A stretch of DNA of 64,000 nucleotides from Owenia fusiformis (Eukaryota; Annelida; Polychaeta; Sabellida; Oweniidae), in the NCBI GenBank assembly GCA_903813345.2, contig CAIIXF020000011.1, positions 24,420,166 through 24,484,165 of the forward strand, read 5' to 3'. The translations under genes and the position numbers were made by a program. The notes beneath the pieces are model-generated. The model made no database searches, had not been told where the DNA came from, and saw only the letters and a list, made by a program, of their open reading frames with translations. The number at the start of each line of letters is the position of its first letter. The first letter of the stretch is position 1. This document shows positions 1 through 11,600 of this stretch, in pieces.

Positions 1-439
1 CGCGTGGTCAGACTACCCCGTGTTCAACCTTTTACAAACTGTACATGGTGTAAACTAACATAGAACATATGGTACCACGTGTAATAAACAATTGGAAAGA
101 GCATCCAAACTTATGTTACATTTTATCAGTTTTAAAAAGATGACCATTGACCTAACATATGGGTATGATAGTGAATTCAACAATATATGGAGTTAGATGT
201 GAATTATATAGAGGGGCAATTGGAAGTGGTTAAATCGTTAGCCGTGATAAGTGGATTGTGAACTATTTTGACATATTTCTCAGCTCATATCCTTCTTATT
301 TTGATGCAATTAAAAGCTGCAGGAGGAAGGCACGCTAACTATTCAATTCATGATGAAAATATTGGTAAATACTTGAGTTAGTGCCTTAAGGTAACTTGGG
401 ATGATCTTTCTAACGTGATATCACACTAGGTAGCATATA
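1..439. other. No gene seen; probable intron 2 of gene A
   Basis: This stretch lies downstream of gene A exon 2 on the minus strand, so it should be intron. I see no CTLD exon, no long reading frame and no clear repeat. The third exon of gene A is expected beyond the left edge. Confidence 0.5.
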
Positions 440-2087
440 CACTGTTGCTCATAAATATGGAATATTTTAAAGATACCAACTGTTCGATGGAATTTCTACA
501 AAATGATAACATTTTGATAAAAATGTGTAATGTGTTCTTATTCCCTCATCAGTTATGCATATAAAACTGATTGGTATGAAAAGTTAAAACAATTATGGTT
601 GATTAAACTTGTATTCACTCAGGTGACCCCATGACCTCATGGCATTGGTAACTTGAAAGAGGTGTCCAAATCTTAGTTGTTATCATTGTGCACATTTTAT
701 AAAAATTTAATTTAGAGTTGGAAGAGTTTTTAGAAGGCATGCCCCATAGAATAAGCGAAAAAGAGCATGACAGGTCATAAGGATGGAGCTCTCTGGCATG
801 AAACAAACTGCCATTGCCAGGACCCTAGGGGTGTGTCAGGAACAGTAACTAAAATTCTGCAGTGGTACCAAAGGTACTGGAATGTGACTCTAGGTCAAAG
901 CAACAATAGCCCTAGAGAGAACAATATAAGAAAAGACCACCAGCTGCTGCATTAATATCATCAAAATCGCTTTAAGTCAACCAGTAGTCTACGAGATAAA
1001 TGGCTGTCTCACCTCAGAAACCGTGTTCCAGAGCTATAGACAACCAGTGATTTCTTTATAACGGATGCAAGGGGCCATGAGACTTTTAAAGGGACCACAG
1101 CTGACTGGTCATAACAAAGAAATGTGCCTTCAATTGGCAGGAAAGCACCAAAACGTTGGACCTAATCCTTGGTGTCATATGACAGCATGTTAAGAAATAA
1201 GATGTAACCTCCACAAAGTTGATAATTGTGTTCGTTTCTGTTGTAGACCATTGGAAAGAGACAATTAGGTCACTTACCAATGTGGCAGTCCATGACGGCG
1301 ACCCTATTCGTGTTTGGAGCAGTATTACAGAAGTTGTTTGGAGCAGTACTACAGAAGTTGCACCCCCTTGGTGATTCCCAAACATAATTTCAGAGTAAAT
1401 TGTCCCTTTGGACCTCCATCAAGTACCACATGTAAGCAGAGTGTTTTGGAGCAACATTCAACTGCAGAATGATCATGCTGTTACATATGCTAGTGGCATC
1501 GTGTTGGATTACATCAGGGCAGGCAATGTGGACCAGCTACCATGGGCACAAAAGTCACCAAATCAGTCTAATGCAGAGCAAATGTGGGACGACCTTGGTA
1601 ATGAGATTCGTGACTTGGACCTCCACCTCAAAATTTAGACATGTTACACACTGCCCAGATTGATGAATGGGGCCTTATTTCACTTAGAAAGGTCAGATAT
1701 TTCATGCAATGCTGGTCCCGTAGGGTTGATGCTCTGATTGCAGCACAAATAGTGCATAATGCATATTAGCGCTATCATTGGATAGAGGACACTTAAATCT
1801 TCATGACCAGATGTTTATTTTGTTTGATCTGTTTTAAATGACAATTCGGATCGGGGTGTTTTGAAAATGCAAAAATTCAAAGCATACCCCTGTTTAAATA
1901 ACAGTAATTTTCTAAACTTAAATGTGAATATTTTTTCTCTAAAAAATGTTGATTTGTAGATGAAATATATAGTTATGATTTGCCTAGAAAATAAATGTCT
2001 GAACCGACTCCAAATAAATATTCTCTTACTCCAAAATTTGAATTCTGAGCTGCCAAATCTAATATTCCATATTTATGAGCAACAGTG
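440..2087 (+). mobile_element. Decayed Tc1-like DNA transposon, about 1.65 kb
   Basis: The ends are inverted copies of each other: CACTGTTGCTCATAAATATG at the left and its reverse complement ending at 2087. The element is flanked by TA on both sides (438-439 and 2088-2089), the target duplication of the Tc1/mariner superfamily. The interior carries a broken Tc1-type transposase on the plus strand. Length and TA duplication fit a full-length but dead Tc1 element, probably lodged in intron 2 of gene A. Confidence 0.85.
767..1765 (+). pseudogene. Tc1-like transposase pseudogene
   Basis: Several plus-strand frames together resemble a Tc1 transposase. The clearest part is 1408-1638, which reads like the catalytic core: QNDHA where the family has QQDNA, then VLDYIRAGNVDQLPW, then SPNQSNAEQMWDDLG where the family has SPDLNPIEHLWD. 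Downstream near 1715-1765 the reading RVDALIAAQ matches the usual C-terminal tail. The frame changes several times, there are in-frame stops, and the second catalytic Asp position is Asn, so no active enzyme is possible. The first conserved segment (767-955) looks like the helix-turn-helix region but is much eroded. Confidence 0.75.
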
Positions 2088-2703
2088 TATCAAGGTTTTA
2101 GCTGTAAAGGTGGAGACTTGTTTAGCATCTTCGTAGTTTATATTAATAACGCTATTGATCATGAGGCAACGATATATCGTCTCATAAAAATGTATGTAAA
2201 AATTTTATTTACTGGGAGGGATTTAACATACGTTTTATATAGAGGTCTACAAGGTATTATACAAATATCAAATTATGATTTCAAAAGTATCACATAACTT
2301 CAATTGTTGAACAGAAAAAAAAATAACAAAAAAGTCTTTTTTGTTGAACATCGGGAATAAGTTAAATAGCAAAACGTTATAGAATAAAATAATGAGGCGT
2401 CCAGGTGAATAATATTTCAATAGGGCGATGAGTAGGTGAATATGTTAGCTAACTAAATAACTCTGAATGCATTCTGAAGTAAAACGTTTGTAGAATCATG
2501 GGCATGCAACTAGAGTTATTGAATGCCCATGGTAGAATATAGATATAATTAATCAAAACAAATTCTAATTCTAAATACCTTCAATACGTCCTAAATACCA
2601 GAAACGGTTTTTTGTGAAAGATGCACAGGTATTCACCTCAATAGAATTAAATATTTGAATAGTATTGTTGTTGACCTGATTTGATAATTATCCCCCAACT
2701 TAC

Positions 2704-2878
2704 TTTACGGTGACGTCAATGAACGTTGCAATTTCAGGAGATTCAATCACAGCTAGTTGTCCATTTGTATAAGCATTACAAGCAGTTTCAGCACTACCCC
2801 ATTCTAACTGTGTTGCCTTGTAGAGGTAACATATGCCGTTGCTATGCTGGAAGCCGCCTGCTTCACATACGTATTGGC
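2704..2878 (-). CDS. Gene A exon 2: N-terminal half of CTLD1
   Basis: Reads GQYVCEAGGFQHSNGICYLY and then the WGSAETAC helix typical of a CTLD, with two N-terminal Cys and the first core Cys. The acceptor AG is at 2880-2879 and the donor is AA|GTAAGT at 2703. A transposon lies 31 bp upstream of the acceptor. Confidence 0.8.
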
Positions 2879-5800
2879 CTTCAATTGAGAAGAGAAATTC
2901 ATACATATACAGGGTGTCCCGAAAGTATGGGGCCCCCCCTAGGCAGACATATGCCAGTGTCGTCATAGTATGTGTCATATATCATTTTAAAGCGTATCCA
3001 AAGTTACATTGATTCACCAAGTATCATGGTTCAACTCTCAAATGTGAAAAAATTACAGGCATTTCAAAATTTAGTGTTTGGTCAAAATTAAGTTCAATTT
3101 TACACCAAATCACTAGTCAATGTGTCCTCCTGGGCCATCTTAACAGCAGCAATTCCTTTCGGGTCGGAAGGATAATGAGTTGGAAAAAGAGAACAGTGAG
3201 GGTAGAAACTCAAAGGAAACTCTTCTAAAGTGCCTTAGCAGGTTTTAAGAGGGTTATAAAATTCCACACCCCTATTTGAAGGGCTTTTAAGGTCATATTT
3301 GAAAATAATTGCGGCTGTTAACATGTCCAAGGGGGGACTCATTGACTCGTAATGTGGTGTAAAATTGAACTTTATTTTGATAAAACACTAACTTTTAAAA
3401 TGACTGAAACTTTTTCCCATTTGGGAGTTAAACCATGATACTTGGCGAATCAATGTAACTTTGGATAAGCTTTAAAATGATATATGACACATACTATGAG
3501 GACACTGGAATATGTCTGCCTAGGGGGGGCCCCATACTTTCGGGACACCCTGTAGATGTTTCTGTCACAGTGGAATGGATATTATTTAAATGATTGGGGT
3601 CTATTAACAGATTAAAAATGAAAGGTCGATGTGCAGTATGGCAAGTGATTTTAGACAGTCATATCTTTCACCATGGGTACTTTCTGAGCATAAATACCAT
3701 GGTTTTATTTAAAACAATATTTCAAAACAAATAAAGCCATCCGAAATGTCAAAACATTTTTATCGCACTTTGAAAAAGTGCTATATTGTCGTCGTCTTGT
3801 GCTGTTGGGCGGGCGGGCGTGCGGGCGGGCGTGCGGGCGGCACATAAACCAAATCTTGTCATCAAATTTCCAGGATAACTGCTTACCTGTTCAACTTGAA
3901 ATTTTTACAGATGCAAGAGCAGACTAGTACCAAGATCTGATTAGGTTAAGGGCATGCTGGGTAAACTACGTGGCGGCCATTTTGAATTTTTTCAACAAAT
4001 CTTGTCATCAAAATTCCAGGAAAACCACTTATCCGTTCAACTTGAAATTTTTACAGATGCAAGAGCAGACTATTGCCAAGATCTGATTAGGTTTTGGGTA
4101 TGCTAGCTGAATTACATGGTGGCCATTTTGAATTTTTCAATTTGGCAGCCATTTTGAATTTTTCAACTTGCTCCAAATTGACCAAATTTTTTTAAAAACA
4201 TCTACAAGTTCTCAGAAGTTCAAATCTGACCTTAGATTTCAGATTTGACCTTTCATTCACCTTCAGTGACCTTTCAGTGACCTTGAAAAGGTCAAAAAAT
4301 TGATTTTCTAAATTGATATTTTGGATTTAAATTTAGGTCAGCTTAATTACAAAAGACCTACTGAGGTCTGAAAAAGTGAACTTTTCAAGGTCGAAGGTCA
4401 TCAAATTAGGTCACAAACAATGTTATCTAAATTTTCCCAAAGTTCAAGACTACAAATAAATTCTTGTCATCAAAATTGCAGGAAAACCGCTAACCTTGTC
4501 AACTTGATATGTTAACAGATGCAAGAGCAGACTAGTGCCAAGGTCTGATTAGGTTTTGGCCATGCTGGGTAAATTGCATGGTGGCCAGTTTGCTCTTCAA
4601 AGTGCGATATTTACCACTGTGTGTCTTGTTTCTCAAATCTAGCGATTTCATTGCAGTTTACCCCTGGCCACTTGTTTGTGACATATTTTTGATTATTCTG
4701 TTATATGTTGATGCATATGTATTCACTATCTTGCAAATTATATGCATACTTAGGTGGGGAAAGGACAAAAATAGTTGAGCCTGGGACACATCTTGGGGGA
4801 GGGAAGGAGGGGAGACAAATTATTATTTCTACAAAACTAATAAAGACATGGTTATGTTGCAAACATCTGGCAGACGTGTTCGGACCTTCCAAACAATATT
4901 TTTTGACCGCCAGTTTAATTTGAAAATTTAACTTTTTTACTCAAATTATTTGGATCAAAACGCAAGCCACGGACAATTGTCCGCCGCAATATGATATTGA
5001 AAACATTGTATCTCAGTCAATAAACGTCTGATTACCTTCAAGTTGTAATATGACTTGTTTGAAAGTGCATTGACTACAAATTCTATCTTGAATTTCTTAG
5101 TACTTACATAGCATTTACTTAATCTTGTCCATATTTTTTAAGTACATTTGGTTCCTCAGTTGCCGAGGAAACAATTGTCAAAAAGTGTCTCATTTTTGCG
5201 ACATCCGATATATCATCAGAATGTTATTGTTGTAAGTAGCAAAGGTCCCGGTAGCATTCTGTTTATTAGAAACAACCTTTATAATTGCGAATTTTTGATA
5301 TGTGTTACTTAACAGTTTCCAACATATCCTAAAATGTCTGATTTTCGGTAGCCTGAAAAATTCCGTGCTAAAATAAGGCCAGGTTATTTAGATAAACTGG
5401 TTACACATCGGAAAGTTATATTCATATGATGGATGACTTTGTATATTGACCTGGAGAAAGAATATGGGATAAGGCCTGGAAATCAGTGATTAATTGCTCA
5501 AGTGCGACTAACCTATGAAGAAAAACTACGGTAGTTTCCCAATTGATAAGTTAAAATCTGATGAAATAACTAATGCGTTATAGCAGAAGTTCCAGGGTGG
5601 CATAAGTAATGCACATCATGGATATTTAGCGATGTATTACATACCCAGCGAAGCATTTGTATTGAAGTCAATGGAGCTGAAGGTCGGCTATATATTCCTG
5701 TATAGCCGCCAAACCTTTTACCATGACAATCTTATGACGTCATCGGGACGTCATGTTTCATTTCTTCCTAATTTCACTCGCACACAGACACGTGGCGTCA

Positions 5801-7690
5801 TTGATATAACGTAGCCATGATATAAAAGTATGTAATACAACAGTTATGTCCGTATCATTGAATATATGCCTTCGGTCTGTCGTAATATAACCCTCGCAAG
5901 CTCGGGCTATATTGGTGACAGACCTTAGGCATATATTCAATGATAGGGACATAACTGCTAAATATAATACAAATATGAGTATTTTACAACTTAAGATAGA
6001 AACGAGTAATTTTACAAAATGTAAGGAAGAAAGACAATTTTTGGTGTTGTTCAAATGATAACTGTTTTCTTGATAGAATACGTGTTTTCAATTATTTGAA
6101 AACTACTCATTCTATGACAAGATAAACAATATACGAGAAGTTTCATGATCGACATACACGTATAGTTTAATGACTTTAATTCGTCTATGAACATATATTT
6201 AACCGATATAACAAGTAATGATAATTGTTCATACATTATATACAGGGTGGGCCAAAAAAAACAATACCCAACTTTAAATCAGAATGAAAATAGCTATGTT
6301 CAATATTATACATTGATTTATATATCATTTTAAAGGTAATCCATTTTCGAACAATTTGGTATATAACACTTTGTCATGAAATCAATATTAAAGTTTTATT
6401 ATACTTATTTGGGAGGCCGGGTCGGTATTTAAGGTATCCAGATTTTAGGGAGAAAATAGTAAATCTGCGGAATAATGTTAATTTTTTATTTATAGAATAT
6501 CATTTTGTTAGGTGAATACATGCTTGTATATTTGTATATTGTGTGACTAAACTTATTGTTTATGAATTTTAGTGTTGTTTATTATCAATAAGTACTTAAA
6601 GGGGGTCTGTTAAAAGACATTAAACGTATATGTGATGAGGATTTTTTTCCAACAAGACATTGCCTCGTACCAAAGATCTCAGGAGACATTGGCATTCCTT
6701 TGCAAACAAGGTGCCAATTTGATTGATCTCGATGCTTGGCCACCCAACAGCCCCGATGCTAATGTGTTTGATTACTATACATGGGGCCATCTCGAGGAAA
6801 TTGTACAATCAAAAGCATCCAATAAACAGCATTGATGAGCTGAAACAGAATCCTAAAGTGCTGAAATGAATTGCAACAGAAATCTCTCAATAAGGCTATT
6901 GATAGATTGCGCTACCACTTGAAGCTTATTGTTGATGCAGAGGGGAGGGGGTGGGGGTATATTGAGCAATTGTGAAAATTGTTTAAATAAATAAAGTGTA
7001 AAATGTTATTTAACAGCACTGAAGTTCATAAACAATAGATTTAGTCACACAATGATGCAAATATCAATATCCAAGCATGTATTCACCTAACAAAAGAATG
7101 ATATTGTATAAATAAAAAATTAGCATAATTCCGCAGATTTACTATTTTCTCCCTTAAATCTGGAGACCTTAAATAGCAACCAGGCCTAACAAATAAGTAT
7201 AATAAAACTTTACTATTGAATTCATGACATAGTGTTATATACCAAACTGCTTGAAATTGTATAACCTTTAAAATGATATGTAAGTCAATGTACCATATTG
7301 AATGTAACTATTTTTATCCTGATTTGAAGTTGGGTATTGGTTTTTTTTGGCCCACCCTGTACAAATAATACACGATTTGTTTCTTTGTCCGTCGATATTC
7401 AAGTATTATTTACGTATATATAATATTAATTACGACTTTATTATGCTTATAATTACTCATATATTAGTATACTATTATATAAATGCCCCATGGACTAATT
7501 AGATTCAATAAGCTTAAACATACACACGAACATATATATGAAAAAATCTAAATTACATAATATATATAAATATAATGAAAACTAGACGAGACTTTTACAA
7601 TAATGTTTGTTACATACCAAATGTACCTGTGATGACAGATGAAAATGCAATGCAGATTAAATTTACATCCGTTGCAGATAACTTTTTCAT
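2704..7690 (-). CDS. Gene A: secreted CTLD-family protein, 5' part only
   Basis: Only the first two coding exons are inside the window: exon 1 at 7690-7618 (signal peptide) and exon 2 at 2878-2704 (first half of CTLD1). The splice phases are the same as in genes B and C (phase 1, then phase 2), and exon 2 has the same 175-nt length. By analogy with B and C the rest (second half of CTLD1, CTLD2, EGF array, PAN) should lie left of the window. Intron 1 contains at least four mobile elements. The product is expected to be a secreted lectin-like protein. It could be a pseudogene, because nothing after exon 2 can be checked here, but both exons are open and all visible splice sites are good. Confidence 0.7.
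2910..3552. mobile_element. TA-flanked foldback element (MITE), 643 bp
   Basis: Begins CAGGGTGTCCCGAAAGTATG and ends with its reverse complement. Homology between the two arms extends inward for roughly 150 bp. TA flanks both ends. No coding sequence is visible. The ends and TA duplication suggest a non-autonomous Tc1/mariner-type element. Confidence 0.85.
3761..4609. mobile_element. Inverted-repeat-bounded element with triplicated interior
   Basis: The ends TATCGCACTTTGAA (3761-3774) and TTCAAAGTGCGATA (4596-4609) are exact reverse complements. Inside, a segment of about 130 bp containing the words ACAGATGCAAGAGCAGACTA occurs three times in direct orientation (about 3848-3985, 3999-4137, 4461-4590), with a G-rich minisatellite near the left end. 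No reading frame is convincing. Confidence 0.65.
3806..3841 (+). repeat. GC-rich simple repeat, units of gggcgggcgt type
   Basis: Short array of gggcgggcgt-like units in otherwise AT-rich DNA, near the left end of the 3761-4609 element. Confidence 0.85.
4610..5840. other. Intron 1 of gene A, no gene seen
   Basis: AT-rich sequence with only short chance reading frames. I see no exon of the CTLD/EGF family on either strand and no clear repeat boundary. Confidence 0.5.
5841..5964. repeat. Short palindromic element with 8-bp flanking repeats
   Basis: The arms CAGTTATGTCC...GGTCTGTC and GACAGACC...GGACATAACTG fold back on each other across about 117 bp with a few mismatches. The sequence TAATACAA occurs directly at both sides (5833-5840 and 5965-5972), which looks like an 8-bp target duplication as made by hAT-type elements, although the right copy is 7 bp beyond the palindrome. 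Confidence 0.6.
6243..7359 (+). mobile_element. Mariner/Tc1-like deletion derivative, 1.1 kb
   Basis: Ends are CAGGGTGGGCCAAAAAAAAC at the left and the matching inverse at the right; the inverted similarity extends for well over 100 bp. TA flanks both sides. The centre retains a transposase fragment (6632-6835), so this is probably an internally deleted copy of an autonomous element. Confidence 0.85.
6632..6835 (+). pseudogene. Mariner-like transposase fragment
   Basis: The 67-residue frame has FFQQDIASYQRSQETLAFL followed by LIDLDAWPPNSPDANVFDYY and TWGHLEE. This is the pattern of the second and third catalytic blocks of Tc1/mariner transposases (QQDNAPxH, then WPPNSPDLNPxDYxxWG). The N-terminal DNA-binding domain and first catalytic Asp are missing. 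It is a relic inside a foldback element in intron 1 of gene A, on the strand opposite the host gene. Confidence 0.75.
7618..7690 (-). CDS. Gene A exon 1: signal peptide
   Basis: ATG at 7690 opens 24 codons that start MKKLSATDVN, continue with the hydrophobic run LICIAFSSVI and end TGTF, before donor TTTG|GTATGT at 7617. Length (73 nt), phase 1 and the closing ACATTTG|GTATG are the same as gene B exon 1. Gly (G + GC) joins the two exons and probably lies near the cleavage site. Confidence 0.7.
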
Positions 7691-8338
7691 TTTGATGTGC
7701 CAAAGTCTAAGCCAGAGACGTTGATGTGCCCATCTAGACCCGTTTTGCGTATCAAAAGCCAAAAATTCCCTTGTGCAATGCAAACATAGGGATCAATACA
7801 AAATAATCTTCAAAACATTTTCGACCGTGATTCATTTGAAAGCCATCCTACTTTTTAATGTAACGGTTGCATATACAAGGTTTATCCATTATTTATTGGC
7901 AAGAGTGTCTTTGATCTGCAGTTGCATGTTTTTATTTCAGGTTGAAATAACATGTAAATGGTGATGAAAAGTATCGAATTCCATTGAAACAGTTTTAACC
8001 TATTTGATGAAAAACATGGTAACTATTCGTTTTTGAATTAGCGGAACATATGCATTTTGAATATCCGTTGTATAAAATAATTGACTTCCTTTATCAATCA
8101 CATATTCATCCGCAATGCGTGTGTGATTTAGGTCGGACTGTTACAATGAACATGAACCATTCAAGTTTTACTACTATTAGCATTACTACTTACTACTTAA
8201 GACCACAATAGGCCTATGTCATCTTCGATAACTACTTCTAATATGCAAAAGAATCACATACCAATGTGAATTATTTCAACATCCCTAGAGCGAAAATAAA
8301 GCTAAAAACAAACGTTTTTGTGCAATTATTTAAGATTC
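7691..8338. other. Intergenic: upstream of gene A, downstream of gene B
   Basis: About 650 bp holding the 5' flank of gene A and the 3' UTR of gene B, both minus strand. Minus-strand AATAAA sites occur near 7890 and 7931 and could serve B. No TATA box or other element could be assigned securely. The short distance shows that the genes are packed head to tail. Confidence 0.45.
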
Positions 8339-8628
8339 TTAAGTCCATATACGCCACTGGACTTCATAATAATTCCAATTGGGATCTGCTTCAACATCAG
8401 TCGAGGGTACATTCTCCTTGGTCTGGGACAGAAGTTGACAATTATTTGCAGAATTGTTCGCGCTTCCATGACGATGAAAGTTGAAAGCAACGCAATAAAT
8501 ATTTGAAGAACACCAACGTGCGCAGTCAAGTCGAGACCTTTTCATAGCTGTTTCCAAAATATGGGATTTAAGTTTTACTCCAGCAGTTTTAAGACAGTCG
8601 TTCACTTCTCTATATCTTGCATCGATCA
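8339..8628 (-). CDS. Gene B exon 7: PAN/apple domain and stop
   Basis: Acceptor TTTTCAG|TG gives MIDARYREVNDCLKTAGVKL, then Cys-rich text RLDCARWCSSNIYCVAFNF and NNCQLL, the Cys spacing of PAN/apple domains. It ends QWRIWT and TAA at 8341-8339. PAN domains mediate protein or carbohydrate binding in secreted proteins. Confidence 0.8.
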
Positions 8629-11600
8629 CTGAAAATAATTTATATTTCAATATAGATAATCAACTGACATACTTGCATAGTTCAAAGTCACAGTATGGGC
8701 TCAAGGGCCCATCAGGAACTCTCTTTAAGAGTAGTCCGCAATCACAAACATCATTTAAGGTTATCTAACCATGCTGTATGTTAAAATATGAAGGAAAGGC
8801 CTACTGAACAGGTGTTGAAGGTTACAGAAATTACTCTGCGTATACTGGTAATATTAAATCATCATACATACTGTTACATTGTATACCATCTCCACTGAAC
8901 CCTGCATTACATGCACAACCAAAGCCACCGGGTGTATTTGTGCATGTCGCATCAGCGTGACAGTTATCGGTATTGCCTGAACATTCGTCAATATCTGAGC
9001 AGGTCACACCATCTCCGGAAAATCCTGCATTACATGCGCAAGCGAAGCTCTCCTGTGTATTTGTACATGTCGCATCAACATTACAGTTATTGGTATTGCT
9101 CATACATTCGTCAATATCTGAACAAGTTACACCATCTCCGGAAAATCCTGCATTACATGCGCAAACGAAGCTTCCCTGTGTATGTGTACATGTTGCATCA
9201 ACGTGACAGTTATCGGTATTAGCCAAACATTCGTCAATATCTGAACAAGTTATACCATCTCCCGAAAATCCTGCATTACATGCGCAAACGAAGCTTCCCT
9301 GTGTATTTGTACATGTTGCATCAACGTGACAGTTATCGGTATTACTCAAACATTCGTCAATATCTGAACAAGTTACACCATCTCCCGAAAATCCAACATT
9401 ACATGCGCAAACGAAGCTACCCTGTGTATTTGTACATGTCGCATCAACGTGACAGTTATCAGTATTAGCCAAACATTCGTCAATATCTGAACAAGTTACA
9501 CCATCTCCGGAAAATCCTGCATTACATGCGCAAACGAAGCTTCCCTGTGTATTTGTACATGTTGCATTAGCGTGACAGTTATCGATATTACTCAAACATT
9601 CGTCAATATCTGAACAAGTTACACCATCTCCCGAAAATCCAACATTACATGCGCAAACGAAGCTTCCCTGTGTATTTGTACATGTTGCATCAACGTGACA
9701 GTTATCGGTATTAGCCAAACATTCGTCAATATCTGAACAAGTTACACCATTTCCCGAAAATCCAACATTACATGCGCAAGCGAAGCTTCCCTGTGTATTT
9801 GCACATGTCGCATCAACATTACAGTTATTGGTATTGCTCAAACATTCGTCAATATCTGAACAAGTTACACCATCTCCCGAAAATCCAACATTACATGCGC
9901 AAACGAAGCTACCCTCTGTATTTGTACATGTTGCATCAACGTGACAGTTATCAGCATTGTCTAAACATTCATTAATGTCAGTACAAGAAGTTCCATCTCC
10001 ACTGTATCCTGCATTACATGCACAAGTGTAACTTCCGATAGTATTAGTACACGAGGCGTTTGAATCACACGTGTCTGTCCCCAGAATACACTCGTCAGCA
10101 TCGACTTTAAGAGATACAAAATAGAATTGAATGTTCATACAAAAGGAAAATGGAAAACATTATAAAACATTATATAACATTAAACCAAGAACTATCAAAG
10201 TGTAATCGAGAAGTTACCAGAACCTTTTGATATGATATGAACCAATATATACCAATATGTAAATAGGAAGGCTTCTAGAACTCTAGAATAACGATGAATA
10301 TGATGCAAAATGATAAAAAATGAATTGCCTGAATAAATGAATCTTACCGGGACTAGTTTGGCAGAGATACCCTTTCGATTGGCCAACACATTGTTTTGTT
10401 TTCCAGTCTCCTAGATTGGCTGAGACATCAGCAAATATACAACTATCAGAAAACGTCAGAGTTGGGCTTGGTTCACTAGCCCATCTAGTGTACACCGCAC
10501 TTGAACCAATTCCATTCCAAATAAAGCGTCCTCCATGTATCATACCGTACCAATGACCAGTGGTTCTAATAAAAAAGTCAACTATGAGACCCGATACAAG
10601 GATGACACAAAACGGTCAAGCCAAGTAACTTAGTCAACATTCGATAATCGTATGTTCATCAGTATTTACTAAGAATGGTGCCACAATTGAAGTAAACCTC
10701 TGGTTAATTATTTTCAATAAACCTATTAGCAAACGTGTAAATGATAATTTTGATGTTCTGTTACATATTGGTGAAGCAATCTTTGGGATATGACCTAAAT
10801 TTCTGATTTTCCACTGTGTCCCTGTATACCCCTACTTCAAAAGATTTATGTTATTTTTCATTTTTCATTATGAACCAACCATAAATGTATTTTTTCTTGT
10901 TTTCATACAGAATGAACTTTCTGTTTATAAATATTGCAAGATGGTACTGCATTTATTTGTTCATGATAAGGAGCAAACAAATGCGTGTCAATTTACACTG
11001 TAATATCCTACATACTTATATTTCAAGGGTAGTATTGAAGAATAATCAAGAAAATCCATGTTTTCAAATGGATTCATCCTTGCCAAAGAAGGTTAATGAG
11101 GATATGCGGTTTGAAAAACTAACAACATGTTTCAAGTTCTTACAATTCTTGGTTAAAACAAATAATTTGAAAGTTTTAATTTCGAATGTAATATCCTACT
11201 CAATGAAATTTGCTGATATTTGTGAATTTTTTCTTTCGGAATGCACATTGCTGGATAACAGAACCTTGCCTTGTTCGAGATGCACTAAAAGTGTATTGTT
11301 AATACTTGACGTCGTTCTGATATTTGGATGTGATTGACGTTTTCGTTAATCTCCTACCACTGTAACTTCCAACTTAATTTTTGGAAGCAAAATGTGATAG
11401 TCACGAATTGATATTTTAGTCACACGTTCATGCATACATCATGTGTGTACATTAACTGTCGAATACATGCCGACTTACATTTTTATAAATATCCACAGTT
11501 AACTCAAATCATCAATTCTCGAAACGGTTTATCATATAACCTGGTGAGTTTAATGTTTCATTTTAATTTATAATTATGGTATCAGATTTGAGTATGATAT

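Noticed and set aside
10885-11337. 150-codon plus-strand frame inside the 1.86-kb element
   Set aside because: AT-rich composition, many Phe/Ile/Leu/Asn, no recognisable motif. It could be a remnant, but nothing supports a gene.
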